Shown one piece after another: positions 1 to 7,392 of a stretch of DNA of 64,000 nt. Location of the stretch: contig JBEHYN010000006.1 of the NCBI GenBank assembly GCA_048498155.1, positions 1 to 64,000 on the forward strand, written 5' to 3'. Made by a program: the position numbers and the translations under genes. This stretch comes from BOG-938 sp048498155 (GTDB taxonomy: Bacteria; Pseudomonadota; Alphaproteobacteria; Caulobacterales; Caulobacteraceae). Every line of letters begins with the position of its first letter. Position 1 is the stretch's first letter. The notes beneath the pieces are model-generated. The model worked only from the letters and a program-made list of their open reading frames with translations, ran no database searches and had not been told where the DNA came from.

Positions 1-117
1 ACCACCAGAACAACACAGCCAGACGCCCGCCCTAAGCGTCACACCAGGCCCATATCCATCAAGACCAGGGCGTCGGGCAGCGACTATCGCAAAGCTCCCT
101 CGATGGGGGAAGGCCGC

Positions 118-585
118 TTAATTTTGACCCCGCCTCGCCCTGAAAAACCCCTTCAGCAGCGCCGCGCTTTCCGCCGCGAGCACCCCACCCTCCACCTGCG
201 GCTTCCAGTGACACGTCGGCTGGTCGAACACCCGTGCGCCGTGGAAAACCCCGCCGCCCTTCGCATCGTCCGCCCCGAACACCAGCCGTCCGATCCGCGC
301 ATGGCTGATGGCGCCGGCGCACATGGGGCAGGGTTCAAGGGTGACGAACAGGGACAGCCCCGTGAGGCGATAGTTGCCGACCTTCGCAGCGGCTTGGCGC
401 AAGGCCAGGATCTCCGCGTGGGCGGTCGGATCGTGCAGCGAGATCGGGCTGTTGCCCGCCGCCGCGATGACCTCGCCGCTCGCCGGGTCATAGACCACCG
501 CGCCGATCGGCGCCTCGCCCCGAGCGGCGGCGTCTTGCGCCAAATCGAGCGCGATGCGCATGGTGGAAAGATCATGAGCCTGCAT
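118..585 (-). CDS. tadA: tRNA-specific adenosine deaminase TadA
   Basis: Converts adenosine-34 to inosine in the tRNA anticodon wobble position, in the cytoplasm. The 155-residue product shows the zinc deaminase signature: HAE at residues 56-58 (zinc His and proton-shuttling Glu) and PCPMC at 85-89 (two zinc Cys). Length matches bacterial TadA. The ATG at 585 overlaps the divergent rluB start at 574 by 12 bases. An internal ATG at 561 (MRIALDLA, which lines up with the usual family start region) would leave a 12-base gap and is a real alternative. A guanine or cytosine deaminase is less likely given the HDPTAHAEI context. Confidence 0.93.
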   Translation of the reverse strand: MQAHDLSTMRIALDLAQDAAARGEAPIGAVVYDPASGEVIAAAGNSPISLHDPTAHAEILALRQAAAKVGNYRLTGLSLFVTLEPCPMCAGAISHARIGRLVFGADDAKGGGVFHGARVFDQPTCHWKPQVEGGVLAAESAALLKGFFRARRGQN

Positions 586-1653
586 TCCAAAGACCCAAGA
601 CCGGCTGAGCCGCCCGGTCAAGACGACGATGGCGCGAACGGCGGCCACGAGCGCGTGGCTAAGGCCCTGGCCCGTGCGGGCGTGGCCTCGCGCCGCGAGG
701 TTGAGCGGCTGATCGAAGCCGGCCGCGTGGCGCTCAACGGCGCGGTGCTGACCACCCCGGCGGTCAAGGTCGCGCCGGGCGATGTGTTGACCTTGGACGG
801 ACGTCCTGTCGGCCAGGCCGAACCCACGCGTCTGTGGCGCTATCACAAGCCGGTGGGCCTAGTGACCACCCATAAGGACCCGGCGGGTCGCCCGACGGTG
901 TTCGAGGCCCTGCCCCGAAACCTGCCGCGCGTGATTTCCATCGGCCGGCTGGACTTGAGCTCGGAGGGCCTGCTGCTGCTGACCAATGACGGAGGCCTAG
1001 CCCGCAATCTAGAGCTGCCCAATACCGGCTGGGTGCGCCGTTACCGGGCGCGGGCGCGCGGGCGCACCGACCAGGCCAGGCTCGACAAGCTGAAGGATGG
1101 CGTGACGGTCGAGGGCGTGCGCTATGGCTCCATCGAAGCGCGGCTGGACAAGGTCAAGCAGGGCCCCGACGAGCGTGGGCCGGCCAATGTGTGGATCTCG
1201 GTCGCGATCACCGAAGGCAAGAACCGCGAGGTTCGCCGGGTGCTGGAGTCCATCGGCCTGCAGGTCAATCGGCTGATCCGCATGTCATATGGACCGTTTC
1301 AGCTGGGAACGCTTGCCGCCGGACAGGTGGAGGAGATCGGCCCTAGGGTGATCCGCGAACAGCTCGCGGGTCTGATCGCCCCGCGCAACATGCCCACGGG
1401 CGACCGGGTGATGGCCCCCGCCGCCGTGCACAAACCCTCCAGCGGCAAGCGCCGCGCGCCCCTGGCCGACGGCACATCGGGCGATGTGCTGGAGCCGACC
1501 AAACTGGTGCGAAAACCCGGCTGGGCCAAGCCCAAGATCAAGGCCCCCTATCGCGGCCCGCCCAAGAGCAAGAGCGCCGCCAAGAAGACCGAGATTCACG
1601 CCCGCCCGCCGCCCGCCAAGCCCGGTCCCCGCAGGCCGCCCAAGGCCCGATGA
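574..1653 (+). CDS. rluB: 23S rRNA pseudouridine synthase, RluB/RsuA family
   Basis: Isomerises a uridine of 23S rRNA to pseudouridine. The 359-residue product has an N-terminal S4 RNA-binding domain (about residues 26-72, ERVAKALARAGVASRREVE), then the RsuA-type catalytic core with GRLDLSSEG at 124-132, where D127 is the catalytic Asp. The C-terminal 80 or so residues form a Lys/Pro/Arg-rich tail expected to be disordered and to bind RNA. The start at 574 gives a natural S4 N-terminus; the open frame runs further upstream, but antisense to tadA. It overlaps rsmD by four bases (ATGA), so the two are translationally coupled. The choice of RluB over RluE/RluF/RsuA rests on the S4 domain and length. 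Confidence 0.88.
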   Translation: MSLHSKDPRPAEPPGQDDDGANGGHERVAKALARAGVASRREVERLIEAGRVALNGAVLTTPAVKVAPGDVLTLDGRPVGQAEPTRLWRYHKPVGLVTTHKDPAGRPTVFEALPRNLPRVISIGRLDLSSEGLLLLTNDGGLARNLELPNTGWVRRYRARARGRTDQARLDKLKDGVTVEGVRYGSIEARLDKVKQGPDERGPANVWISVAITEGKNREVRRVLESIGLQVNRLIRMSYGPFQLGTLAAGQVEEIGPRVIREQLAGLIAPRNMPTGDRVMAPAAVHKPSSGKRRAPLADGTSGDVLEPTKLVRKPGWAKPKIKAPYRGPPKSKSAAKKTEIHARPPPAKPGPRRPPKAR

Positions 1654-2228
1654 GGATCGTCGGCGGAGACTATCGTGGCCGGGTGCTGACGGCGCCGGAC
1701 GGCGCGGCCACGCGGCCCACCTCGGACCGGGCGCGCGAGGCGGTGTTCAACATCCTGGAGCACGCCGCCTGGTCGCCGGGCCTCGCCGGCCAAAGGGTGA
1801 TCGACCTGTTCGCCGGATCGGGCGCCCTGGGCCTGGAAGCCCTGTCGCGCGGAGCGGCCTGGTGCCTGTTCGTGGAAAGCGAGGCGGCCGCGCGCGGCGC
1901 CATCCGCGACAACGCCGAGGCCCTGGCCCCGGGCGGTGAACTGAACGGCCGCATCCGCATCCACCGCCGCGACGCCACGGACCTGGGCCGCATTCCGGCG
2001 GGCGACGGCGAGCCGTTCGACCTGGCCTTCCTCGATCCGCCCTACGGCAAGGGCCTGGGTGAAAAGGCCCTGGCGGGATTGGCGTCCGGCGGTTGGCTAA
2101 AGCCGGGCGCGGTGTGCGTGCTGGAGCGGGGCGCCCACGAGGGGGCGCCGGCAGGGGCCGGATATGGGCTGCTGGATGAACGCAAATACGGCGCGGCTAC
2201 GGTGGCGTTTTTGCGGTTCGAGGGGTGA
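1650..2228 (+). CDS. rsmD: 16S rRNA (guanine-966-N2)-methyltransferase RsmD
   Basis: SAM-dependent methylation of G966 of 16S rRNA. The 192-residue protein begins MRIVGGDYRGR, followed by RPTSDRAREAVFNIL, both hallmarks of RsmD. It carries the SAM motif I DLFAGSGALGLEALSRGA and the catalytic N6/N2-methylase motif DPPYGKG. Length is typical. It overlaps rluB by four bases, forming a two-gene rRNA modification operon. Confidence 0.93.
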   Translation: MRIVGGDYRGRVLTAPDGAATRPTSDRAREAVFNILEHAAWSPGLAGQRVIDLFAGSGALGLEALSRGAAWCLFVESEAAARGAIRDNAEALAPGGELNGRIRIHRRDATDLGRIPAGDGEPFDLAFLDPPYGKGLGEKALAGLASGGWLKPGAVCVLERGAHEGAPAGAGYGLLDERKYGAATVAFLRFEG

Positions 2229-2354
2229 GACGCCCATCTCCGCTTCTTCTAGCCTCGACAACTCGGAGATGTATAGGGACGCTGAAAGCGCTGTTGACCC
2301 GGCCCTTGGGGCTGCACCGATAAGGACAGCGGCCAGCTAACAACGAGGTGATTC

Positions 2355-3356
2355 GTGAGCGCTTCCGCCCAATATCTGAGGCCATCCGACGCCGCAAAGC
2401 GGCTCGGCGTCTCCGCCAAGGCGCTACGCATTTACGAGCAGCGCGGATTGGTCGTTCCGGGACGTACGGCGGCTGGGTGGCGAACCTATGGCCCAAGCGA
2501 GATGGCTCGCGCCTCCGAAGTCGTAGCGCTCAGGGCGCTCGGCCTGACCCTCGCCCAGGTGGCGCGGGTGTTGATGGGCGAAATACATGGCCTGGAGCCG
2601 GCGCTTGCCGCGCACCAAGCAACGCTCGAAGGCCGGGTTCGCCAACTGACCTACGCCTTAGAGAAGATTTTCGTCTTGCGGGCGAGCCTCGCGCAAGACC
2701 AGTCGCCTGAGATCATTGTGACCTTCGATCTTCCCTGGCCTTGGGGCGGCGAACGGTTCGAGCTCAGCGACACCCGGCCGCTGAACCACATTATTGGCCC
2801 CCTCGGTAGCGGCAAAACCCAGCTCATCAAATGCCTCGCGGCTGCGCTGCCAGGTGCGCTTTTCATCGGGCTGGAACGTTTGGCGCACGATAGCGAAGCG
2901 GCGCGAGCGCTGCTCCGAGCCGACACCGCTCTGAGTTCGCGGGTTGATCAAACCCTGGCTTGGCTCGTCGATGCAGGTGCGTCGATCTCGAGCGCTCTGA
3001 TCGCCCTCGTCACCGCATTGGAAATCGAGGGTCCCGCGAACCTAGTCGTCGATATGTTGGAGCAGGGACTAGACCAAGCCGCCCAGGAGGCCCTGATCGC
3101 CCACCTGCGCCGTCGCGGCCCGGCGGCCCGGCCGTTCTTCTTCACGACTCGCTCAAGCTCGATCTTGGACCTGGCTGCCTTGGGCGCCGACGAGGCGATC
3201 ATTCTCTGTCCTGCCAATCACAGTCCGCCGATCCGCGTTGCCCCGCACCCTTGGGCCATCGGCTACGAGGCGGTTGCCACCTGTCTAGCCTCGCCCATGG
3301 TGCGGGCGAGAACGGAAGGTGTCATCGCGTCGCGACCGGAATTGGCATCGGCCTAG
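2355..3356 (+). CDS. MerR-type regulator fused to a P-loop NTPase domain
   Basis: 333 residues. Residues 7-75 are a MerR winged-helix DNA-binding domain (LRPSDAAKRLGVSAKALRIYE, then GWRTYGPSEM), followed by a short helical linker (about 80-113). Instead of a small ligand-binding domain there is a P-loop NTPase: Walker A GPLGSGKT at 148-155 and a Walker B-like strand LVVDMLEQGLD at 230-240, with a later FFFTTRS strand. Known MerR proteins sense metals, drugs or redox; this one would couple DNA binding to nucleotide binding. The GTG start at 2355 has GAGG at 2345-2348. It ends convergently with the antitoxin gene, overlapping by four bases at CTAG. The domain calls are visible in the sequence; the biological role is unknown. 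Confidence 0.75.
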   Translation: MSASAQYLRPSDAAKRLGVSAKALRIYEQRGLVVPGRTAAGWRTYGPSEMARASEVVALRALGLTLAQVARVLMGEIHGLEPALAAHQATLEGRVRQLTYALEKIFVLRASLAQDQSPEIIVTFDLPWPWGGERFELSDTRPLNHIIGPLGSGKTQLIKCLAAALPGALFIGLERLAHDSEAARALLRADTALSSRVDQTLAWLVDAGASISSALIALVTALEIEGPANLVVDMLEQGLDQAAQEALIAHLRRRGPAARPFFFTTRSSSILDLAALGADEAIILCPANHSPPIRVAPHPWAIGYEAVATCLASPMVRARTEGVIASRPELASA

Positions 3357-3664
3357 GCGGCGCTCGAAATCTTTGGGTTGGCCGCCGGCGTCGCCGTCAG
3401 GGCGATCCCGAGCGCTTTCATCACGGCGATGGTCGTCTTCAGCGTCGGATTGCCGTTCTCGCTGAACGAGCGATAGAGTTGCTCGCGCGACAGGCCGGTC
3501 TCGTTGGCGATTTGGGTCATGCCTTTGGCCCGCGCCACCACGCCAAGGGCGTGGGCGATATAGCCGACGTCCTCGGTCTTGAAAGCTTCCTCCATGAACG
3601 CCGCGATTGCGTCGTCGGAGGTGAGCCCCTCAGCCGGATCAAAGGTGGTCAGCTTCTCCGCCAT
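3353..3664 (-). CDS. HTH antitoxin of a HigBA-like module
   Basis: 103-residue helix-turn-helix protein of the addiction-module antidote type (AAFMEEAFKTEDVGYIAHALGVVARAKGMTQIANETGLSREQLYRSFSENGNPTLKT). The HTH lies at about residues 45-75. It should neutralise the upstream toxin and repress the operon. I chose ATG 3664, two bases after the toxin stop; an in-frame start at 3679 would overlap the toxin. Toxin-first order is typical of HigBA-type pairs. Confidence 0.85.
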   Translation of the reverse strand: MAEKLTTFDPAEGLTSDDAIAAFMEEAFKTEDVGYIAHALGVVARAKGMTQIANETGLSREQLYRSFSENGNPTLKTTIAVMKALGIALTATPAANPKISSAA

Positions 3665-3666
3665 CC

Positions 3667-3963
3667 TTATTCGCTCCATGTTTCGGCTAGGCGCTTGGCC
3701 CGTTTAATGTCCTTGGCTTGGCTGCTCTTGTCCCCACCGCAAAGGAGCATGATTAGCGTGTTGCCCCGTCGCTGAAAATAGACGCGATAGCCCGGGCCGT
3801 AATGAATACGCAGCTCGCTGATGCCTCCCCCCACCGGTTCAGCGTCGCCAGCATGACCAAAGGCGAGCCGGTCCAATCGAGCGAGAATAACACCGAGGGC
3901 GCGCTTATCCTTTAGCGCCGTCCACCACTTGCGAAACGTCTCTGTCTGCTTTAGCTCAATCAT
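3667..3963 (-). CDS. RelE/HigB-type mRNA interferase toxin
   Basis: 98-residue basic protein with the RelE-fold layout: TETFRKWWTALKD at the N-terminus, KRALGVILARLDRLAFGHAGDAEPVGGGISELRIHYGPGYRVYF in the middle, then ILMLLCGGDKSSQAKDIKRAK at the end. It matches the short phage-derived killer-protein family (about 95-100 residues). Predicted ribosome-dependent mRNA cleavage, inhibited by the downstream HTH antitoxin. A possible operator lies directly upstream. Confidence 0.85.
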   Translation of the reverse strand: MIELKQTETFRKWWTALKDKRALGVILARLDRLAFGHAGDAEPVGGGISELRIHYGPGYRVYFQRRGNTLIMLLCGGDKSSQAKDIKRAKRLAETWSE

Positions 3964-3965
3964 TT

Positions 3966-3996
3966 GTAGTTTATAGACTACGATTGGTCAATTGAC
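3966..3996. promoter_or_regulatory. Candidate operator of the toxin-antitoxin operon
   Basis: Immediately upstream of the toxin start are GTAGT (3966-3970) and ACTAC (3977-3981), inverted around a 6-base spacer, followed by the perfect palindrome GTCAATTGAC (3987-3996). This is where an HTH antitoxin would autorepress. Binding is inferred, not shown. Confidence 0.4.
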
Positions 3997-4068
3997 TATC
4001 TGTCGACGCTCTTGGTTGGCGGCGACACCCCGAAGCAGCCTGAGCGTCTGCACGACGCCGCCAACCGC

Positions 4069-4263
4069 CTACCCCCTGGGCCCACGTTTCTCGTCGATCC
4101 ATTTTTCGGATTCGTGCTCGATCCAGCCCTTGGCGTGGGCTTCACTCTTGAAGCCGTTGACTTTCTCCGTATAGCCGCTCGGCCAGACGACCGTCACGTA
4201 CCATTCGGAGAAGAAGCCCATGGATTTGGGTGTGAAGGTGGGCTTTGCGCCAGGCTCGCTCAT
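4069..4263 (-). CDS. Small conserved-looking hypothetical protein
   Basis: 64 residues, soluble, aromatic-rich (GFFSEWYVTVVWPSGYTEKVNGF, then HAKGWIEHESEKWIDEKRG). I do not recognise a named family. The ATG at 4263 follows mutL by 18 bases, so it is probably the last gene of the mutL transcript. An ATG at 4278 (MHKAAMSEPG) would overlap mutL. Composition and layout suggest a real gene. Confidence 0.6.
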   Translation of the reverse strand: MSEPGAKPTFTPKSMGFFSEWYVTVVWPSGYTEKVNGFKSEAHAKGWIEHESEKWIDEKRGPRG

Positions 4264-4281
4264 GGCGGCTTTATGCACCCA

Positions 4282-6111
4282 TCAGCGACGACCGAAAAGC
4301 CGTTCGATATCGGCCAACTTCAGCTCCACATAGGTCGGTCGACCGTGGTTGCACTGGCCCGAATGGGGCGTGACCTCCATCTGGCGCAGCAGGGCGTTCA
4401 TCTCCGCCGAATTCAGCCTGCGACCCGCGCGAACCGATCCGCGACAGGCCAAGGTCCCGCACACCTCGCCCAGGCGCTCCTTCAGGGCCAGGGCGGAATC
4501 GGCCTCGGCCAGATCGTCGGCGATGTCCTTGACCAGACCCTGCACATCCACCTCGCCCAGCAGGGCCGGGGTCTCGCGCACCAGGACCGCGCCGGGGCCA
4601 AAGCTTTCCAGCACCAAGCCCAGCTCGGCCAGCTCCTCGGCGCGGGCGGCCACCCGCTCGGCTTCCGCCGGATCCAGATTGACCACCTCGGGCAGAAGCA
4701 GGGTCTGGCGCGCCACGCCGCCCGCCTCGATCTGCTGCTTCATCCGCTCATAGACCAGCCGTTCATGGGCGGCGTGCTGATCGACGATCACCAGACCGTC
4801 GCGGGTCTGGGCCAGGACATAGGTCTCATGCAACTGCGCGCGCGCGGCGCCGAGGGGCTGGTCGATAGGGTCTGCGGGTCCCTGTGCGTAGGGCGCGGGG
4901 TCCTCGGCCAGGCCCTGGTCCACCCGAGCCGATAGGGACTCCAGCCCAGGCAGCCCCGGCGCGGACGCAGCCGGAGTCCAGCCCCCGGCGCTCCAGGCGG
5001 AGAATCCGTTGGCGCGCGGCGCAGGCGAATAGCCGCCCTGCCCCGGCCGGAAACTGCCGAGCGCGGCGCTGGCCACCGTGGTTGACGCCTGATGGCCCGC
5101 CGCCGCCAGGGCGTGGCGCAGGGCGCCGATCATCAGTCCACGGACCAGGCCCGGATCGCGGAAGCGCACCTCGGCCTTGGCGGGATGCACATTGACGTCC
5201 ACCTCGGTGGGCTCAAGTTCTAGATATAGGGCCGCTAGGGGATGGCGGTCGCGCGCCAGGAAATCGGCGTAAGCCGCCCGCAGAGCGCCTTGCAGTAGCC
5301 GGTCGCGCACCGGTCGTCCGTTGACGAACAGGTGTTGGTGCCCCGCGTTGCCGCGCGAGAAGGTCGGCAGGCCAGCGTAGCCCGACAGGCGCACGCCCTC
5401 GCGCACCTGATCGATCAGCAGGGCGTTGTCCTGGAAGTCCGCGCCCAATACGGCCGCCAGACGCTTCAGACGGCCCTCCGGTCCCGGATGTTCGGCGGCC
5501 AGGCGCAGGACCCGCCGCCCGTCCAGATCGAGCGAGAAAGCCACCGCCTCGTGCGCCATGGCCTGGCGCTTGACCTCCTCGGTCACCGCCATGGACTCGG
5601 CCCGCTCGGACTTCATGAACTTCAGTCGGGCGGGCGTTGCGAAGAATAGGTCGCGCACCTCAACCCGCGCCCCGTGAGGCCCGGCAAAGGGCGCCGGCTG
5701 AGCCTCGCCCATTCGCCCGCCCTCAACGGTGAGGGCAAAGGCGTCACCGCCTGTTTTGGGCCGTGAGGTCAAGGTCAGGCGCGCAACCGAGCCGATCGAC
5801 GGCAGGGCCTCGCCGCGAAAGCCCAGGGTGGAGATATGCAGCAGGTCCCACTCGCCGTCGGCGCCAGGCGCCAGTTTTGAGGTGGCGTGGCGCTCAAGCG
5901 CCAGGGCCAGCTCTTCGCGGCTCAAACCCTGACCGTCGTCGGCCACCAGAATGCGCGCCAGACCGCCCTGATCGACCTGGATCTCCACGCGGGTGGAGCC
6001 GGCGTCCAGGGCGTTCTCCACCAGCTCCTTGACGGCGCTGGCCGGCCGTTCGACCACTTCGCCGGCGGCGATGCGGTTGACGGTCTCAGGCGGCAGACGG
6101 CGGATCGGCAT
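4282..6111 (-). CDS. mutL: DNA mismatch repair protein MutL (endonuclease type)
   Basis: 609 residues. The N-terminal GHKL ATPase shows NRIAAGEVVERPASAVKELVENALDAG, DDGQGL and GFRGEAL. After a Pro/Ala-rich linker (about residues 345-430) comes the dimerisation/endonuclease domain with DQHAAHERLVYE at about 444-455, which fits the metal-binding motif DQHA-x2-E-x4-E, and a C-terminal CNHGRPT. So this MutL should nick DNA itself, as in bacteria without MutH, unlike E. coli. The start at ATG 6111 (MPIRRLPPETVNRIAAGEV) matches the family N-terminus; an upstream in-frame ATG at 6165 adds an unlikely 18-residue extension. Confidence 0.95.
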   Translation of the reverse strand: MPIRRLPPETVNRIAAGEVVERPASAVKELVENALDAGSTRVEIQVDQGGLARILVADDGQGLSREELALALERHATSKLAPGADGEWDLLHISTLGFRGEALPSIGSVARLTLTSRPKTGGDAFALTVEGGRMGEAQPAPFAGPHGARVEVRDLFFATPARLKFMKSERAESMAVTEEVKRQAMAHEAVAFSLDLDGRRVLRLAAEHPGPEGRLKRLAAVLGADFQDNALLIDQVREGVRLSGYAGLPTFSRGNAGHQHLFVNGRPVRDRLLQGALRAAYADFLARDRHPLAALYLELEPTEVDVNVHPAKAEVRFRDPGLVRGLMIGALRHALAAAGHQASTTVASAALGSFRPGQGGYSPAPRANGFSAWSAGGWTPAASAPGLPGLESLSARVDQGLAEDPAPYAQGPADPIDQPLGAARAQLHETYVLAQTRDGLVIVDQHAAHERLVYERMKQQIEAGGVARQTLLLPEVVNLDPAEAERVAARAEELAELGLVLESFGPGAVLVRETPALLGEVDVQGLVKDIADDLAEADSALALKERLGEVCGTLACRGSVRAGRRLNSAEMNALLRQMEVTPHSGQCNHGRPTYVELKLADIERLFGRR

Positions 6112-6192
6112 GGCGGGCCCGAGTCGGAAAGGCCCAGGATAGGGGGTTATGCCCCCGTGCTCCATCGCGAAGCGGGGGAGGCGTGACGTGCC

Positions 6193-6783
6193 CTACAACC
6201 CCGGCAGTTTCACGCCGCCTTGCGGATCGCGCGCGATCAACACCGGGCGGTCGCCGGTCAGGGACTTCACGCGCGCGGCTTCCGCGGCGGCGTCCACCGG
6301 CGCGGCGGTCTGGGCGCCGGACTGGCTGGCGGTGACGGCGGTCTTGCCACCGGCCTTGGCGTCCGGCTTGCGCCAGAACATCACGCGGTCGGCAAAGCTC
6401 GGCTCCTTGTGCGCGAGCGATCCGAATTCGTCGTCCACCACATAGCGGATCAGCGGGTCGGCCTTGTCGCCGCCGGCCTTGTCCACCAGCAGCTTTTCGC
6501 CATCCGTTCGGGCCGCGCCCTGGCTTTCACCCAGCAGAGCGTTACGCGCGGCGCTTTCAGGCTGCAGTTCCTGCGGGCGGGGCTCGCCGGGAGACGGCGG
6601 GCGTAGGGCGTAGTCGGGCGGCACCACGAGGGGCGCCTTGGACACCACGCGGAATTCGTCGGGCACGACCTTGGTCATGCCGAGCGCCTTTGCGGTGCTG
6701 CTGCAGCCTTCGAGGCCCAGACTCAAAAGGCCCACGCCTGCGGTGAGCGCCAAGGCCAGGACGGTGCGGTTGGAATTCATCAT
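6193..6783 (-). CDS. DUF3035 (BamF-like) outer-membrane lipoprotein
   Basis: 196 residues with a lipoprotein signal peptide ending in the lipobox LEGC (Cys at about 27). The segment PDEFRVVSKAPLVVPPDYALRPP is the DUF3035 signature. Alphaproteobacterial DUF3035 lipoproteins have been linked to the BAM outer-membrane assembly complex as BamF, with a motif like that of BamC. The rest is polar and low-complexity. It lies 84 bases after lspA, the peptidase that would process its signal. Two adjacent ATGs (6783, 6780) follow a GAGG; the second is better spaced. The family call is firm; the BAM role is by analogy. Confidence 0.8.
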   Translation of the reverse strand: MMNSNRTVLALALTAGVGLLSLGLEGCSSTAKALGMTKVVPDEFRVVSKAPLVVPPDYALRPPSPGEPRPQELQPESAARNALLGESQGAARTDGEKLLVDKAGGDKADPLIRYVVDDEFGSLAHKEPSFADRVMFWRKPDAKAGGKTAVTASQSGAQTAAPVDAAAEAARVKSLTGDRPVLIARDPQGGVKLPGL

Positions 6784-6867
6784 TTAACCTCGTGGAGGCG
6801 AAAGCCTCATCGGGCCCAGCCAGCTTGCATGGGCAATACCCCGAAAGTCCGGGCGGCGCCAAGCGCG

Positions 6868-7392
6868 CTATGGGTCGCGGTCGGTTTGAATCTGTTTAGT
6901 CGCCAGCAGATTGTCGATCAGCAGCAGCACCACGCCTAACGTAATGGCGCTGTCCGCGACGTTGAACACCCAGGGAAAATACAGGCCTGAGAAGTCCAGG
7001 AAATCCACCACGCGGCCAATCCTGGCCCGGTCGATCAGATTGTTGCCCAAGGCGCCGCCGATCACTAGGCCAACGGCGGCCGCGAACAAGGCTCGGTCCG
7101 CCTTGCGCACCCACCAGATCAGGCCGATCACCACAGTCAGGGCCGCCGCCACCAGCGCCCAACGTCCAACGGGCGTATCGGCGCGCAGCAGGCCGAAGCT
7201 GACGCCTCGGTTTTCCACCAGGGTCAGGTGAAAGAATGGCAGGACCTCGATGGTGCCCTTGTCGTCCAGGCGCAGGGGACCGAGCACCCAGGCCTTGGAC
7301 AACTGGTCCAGCGCCACCGTCACCAGCGCCAGTCCATAGGCCACAAGGCCCAAGCGCGAAACCGGCGCGGTCTTCTCAGCCGTCACGCTCAT
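6868..7392 (-). CDS. lspA: Lipoprotein signal peptidase II
   Basis: 174-residue inner-membrane aspartyl protease that removes prolipoprotein signal peptides. Four hydrophobic segments are visible. The catalytic Asp motifs are NNLIDR (D121) and FNVADS (D147). The ATG at 7392 overlaps the ileS stop by four bases, so the two are coupled, as ileS-lspA is in many proteobacteria. The longer frame to 7503 lies inside ileS and is not needed. Confidence 0.95.
   Translation of the reverse strand: MSVTAEKTAPVSRLGLVAYGLALVTVALDQLSKAWVLGPLRLDDKGTIEVLPFFHLTLVENRGVSFGLLRADTPVGRWALVAAALTVVIGLIWWVRKADRALFAAAVGLVIGGALGNNLIDRARIGRVVDFLDFSGLYFPWVFNVADSAITLGVVLLLIDNLLATKQIQTDRDP

Noticed and set aside
4012..4935. 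Long plus-strand ORF opposite mutL
   Set aside because: It is the complement of mutL and the small gene beside it; GC-rich codon bias opens such shadow frames.
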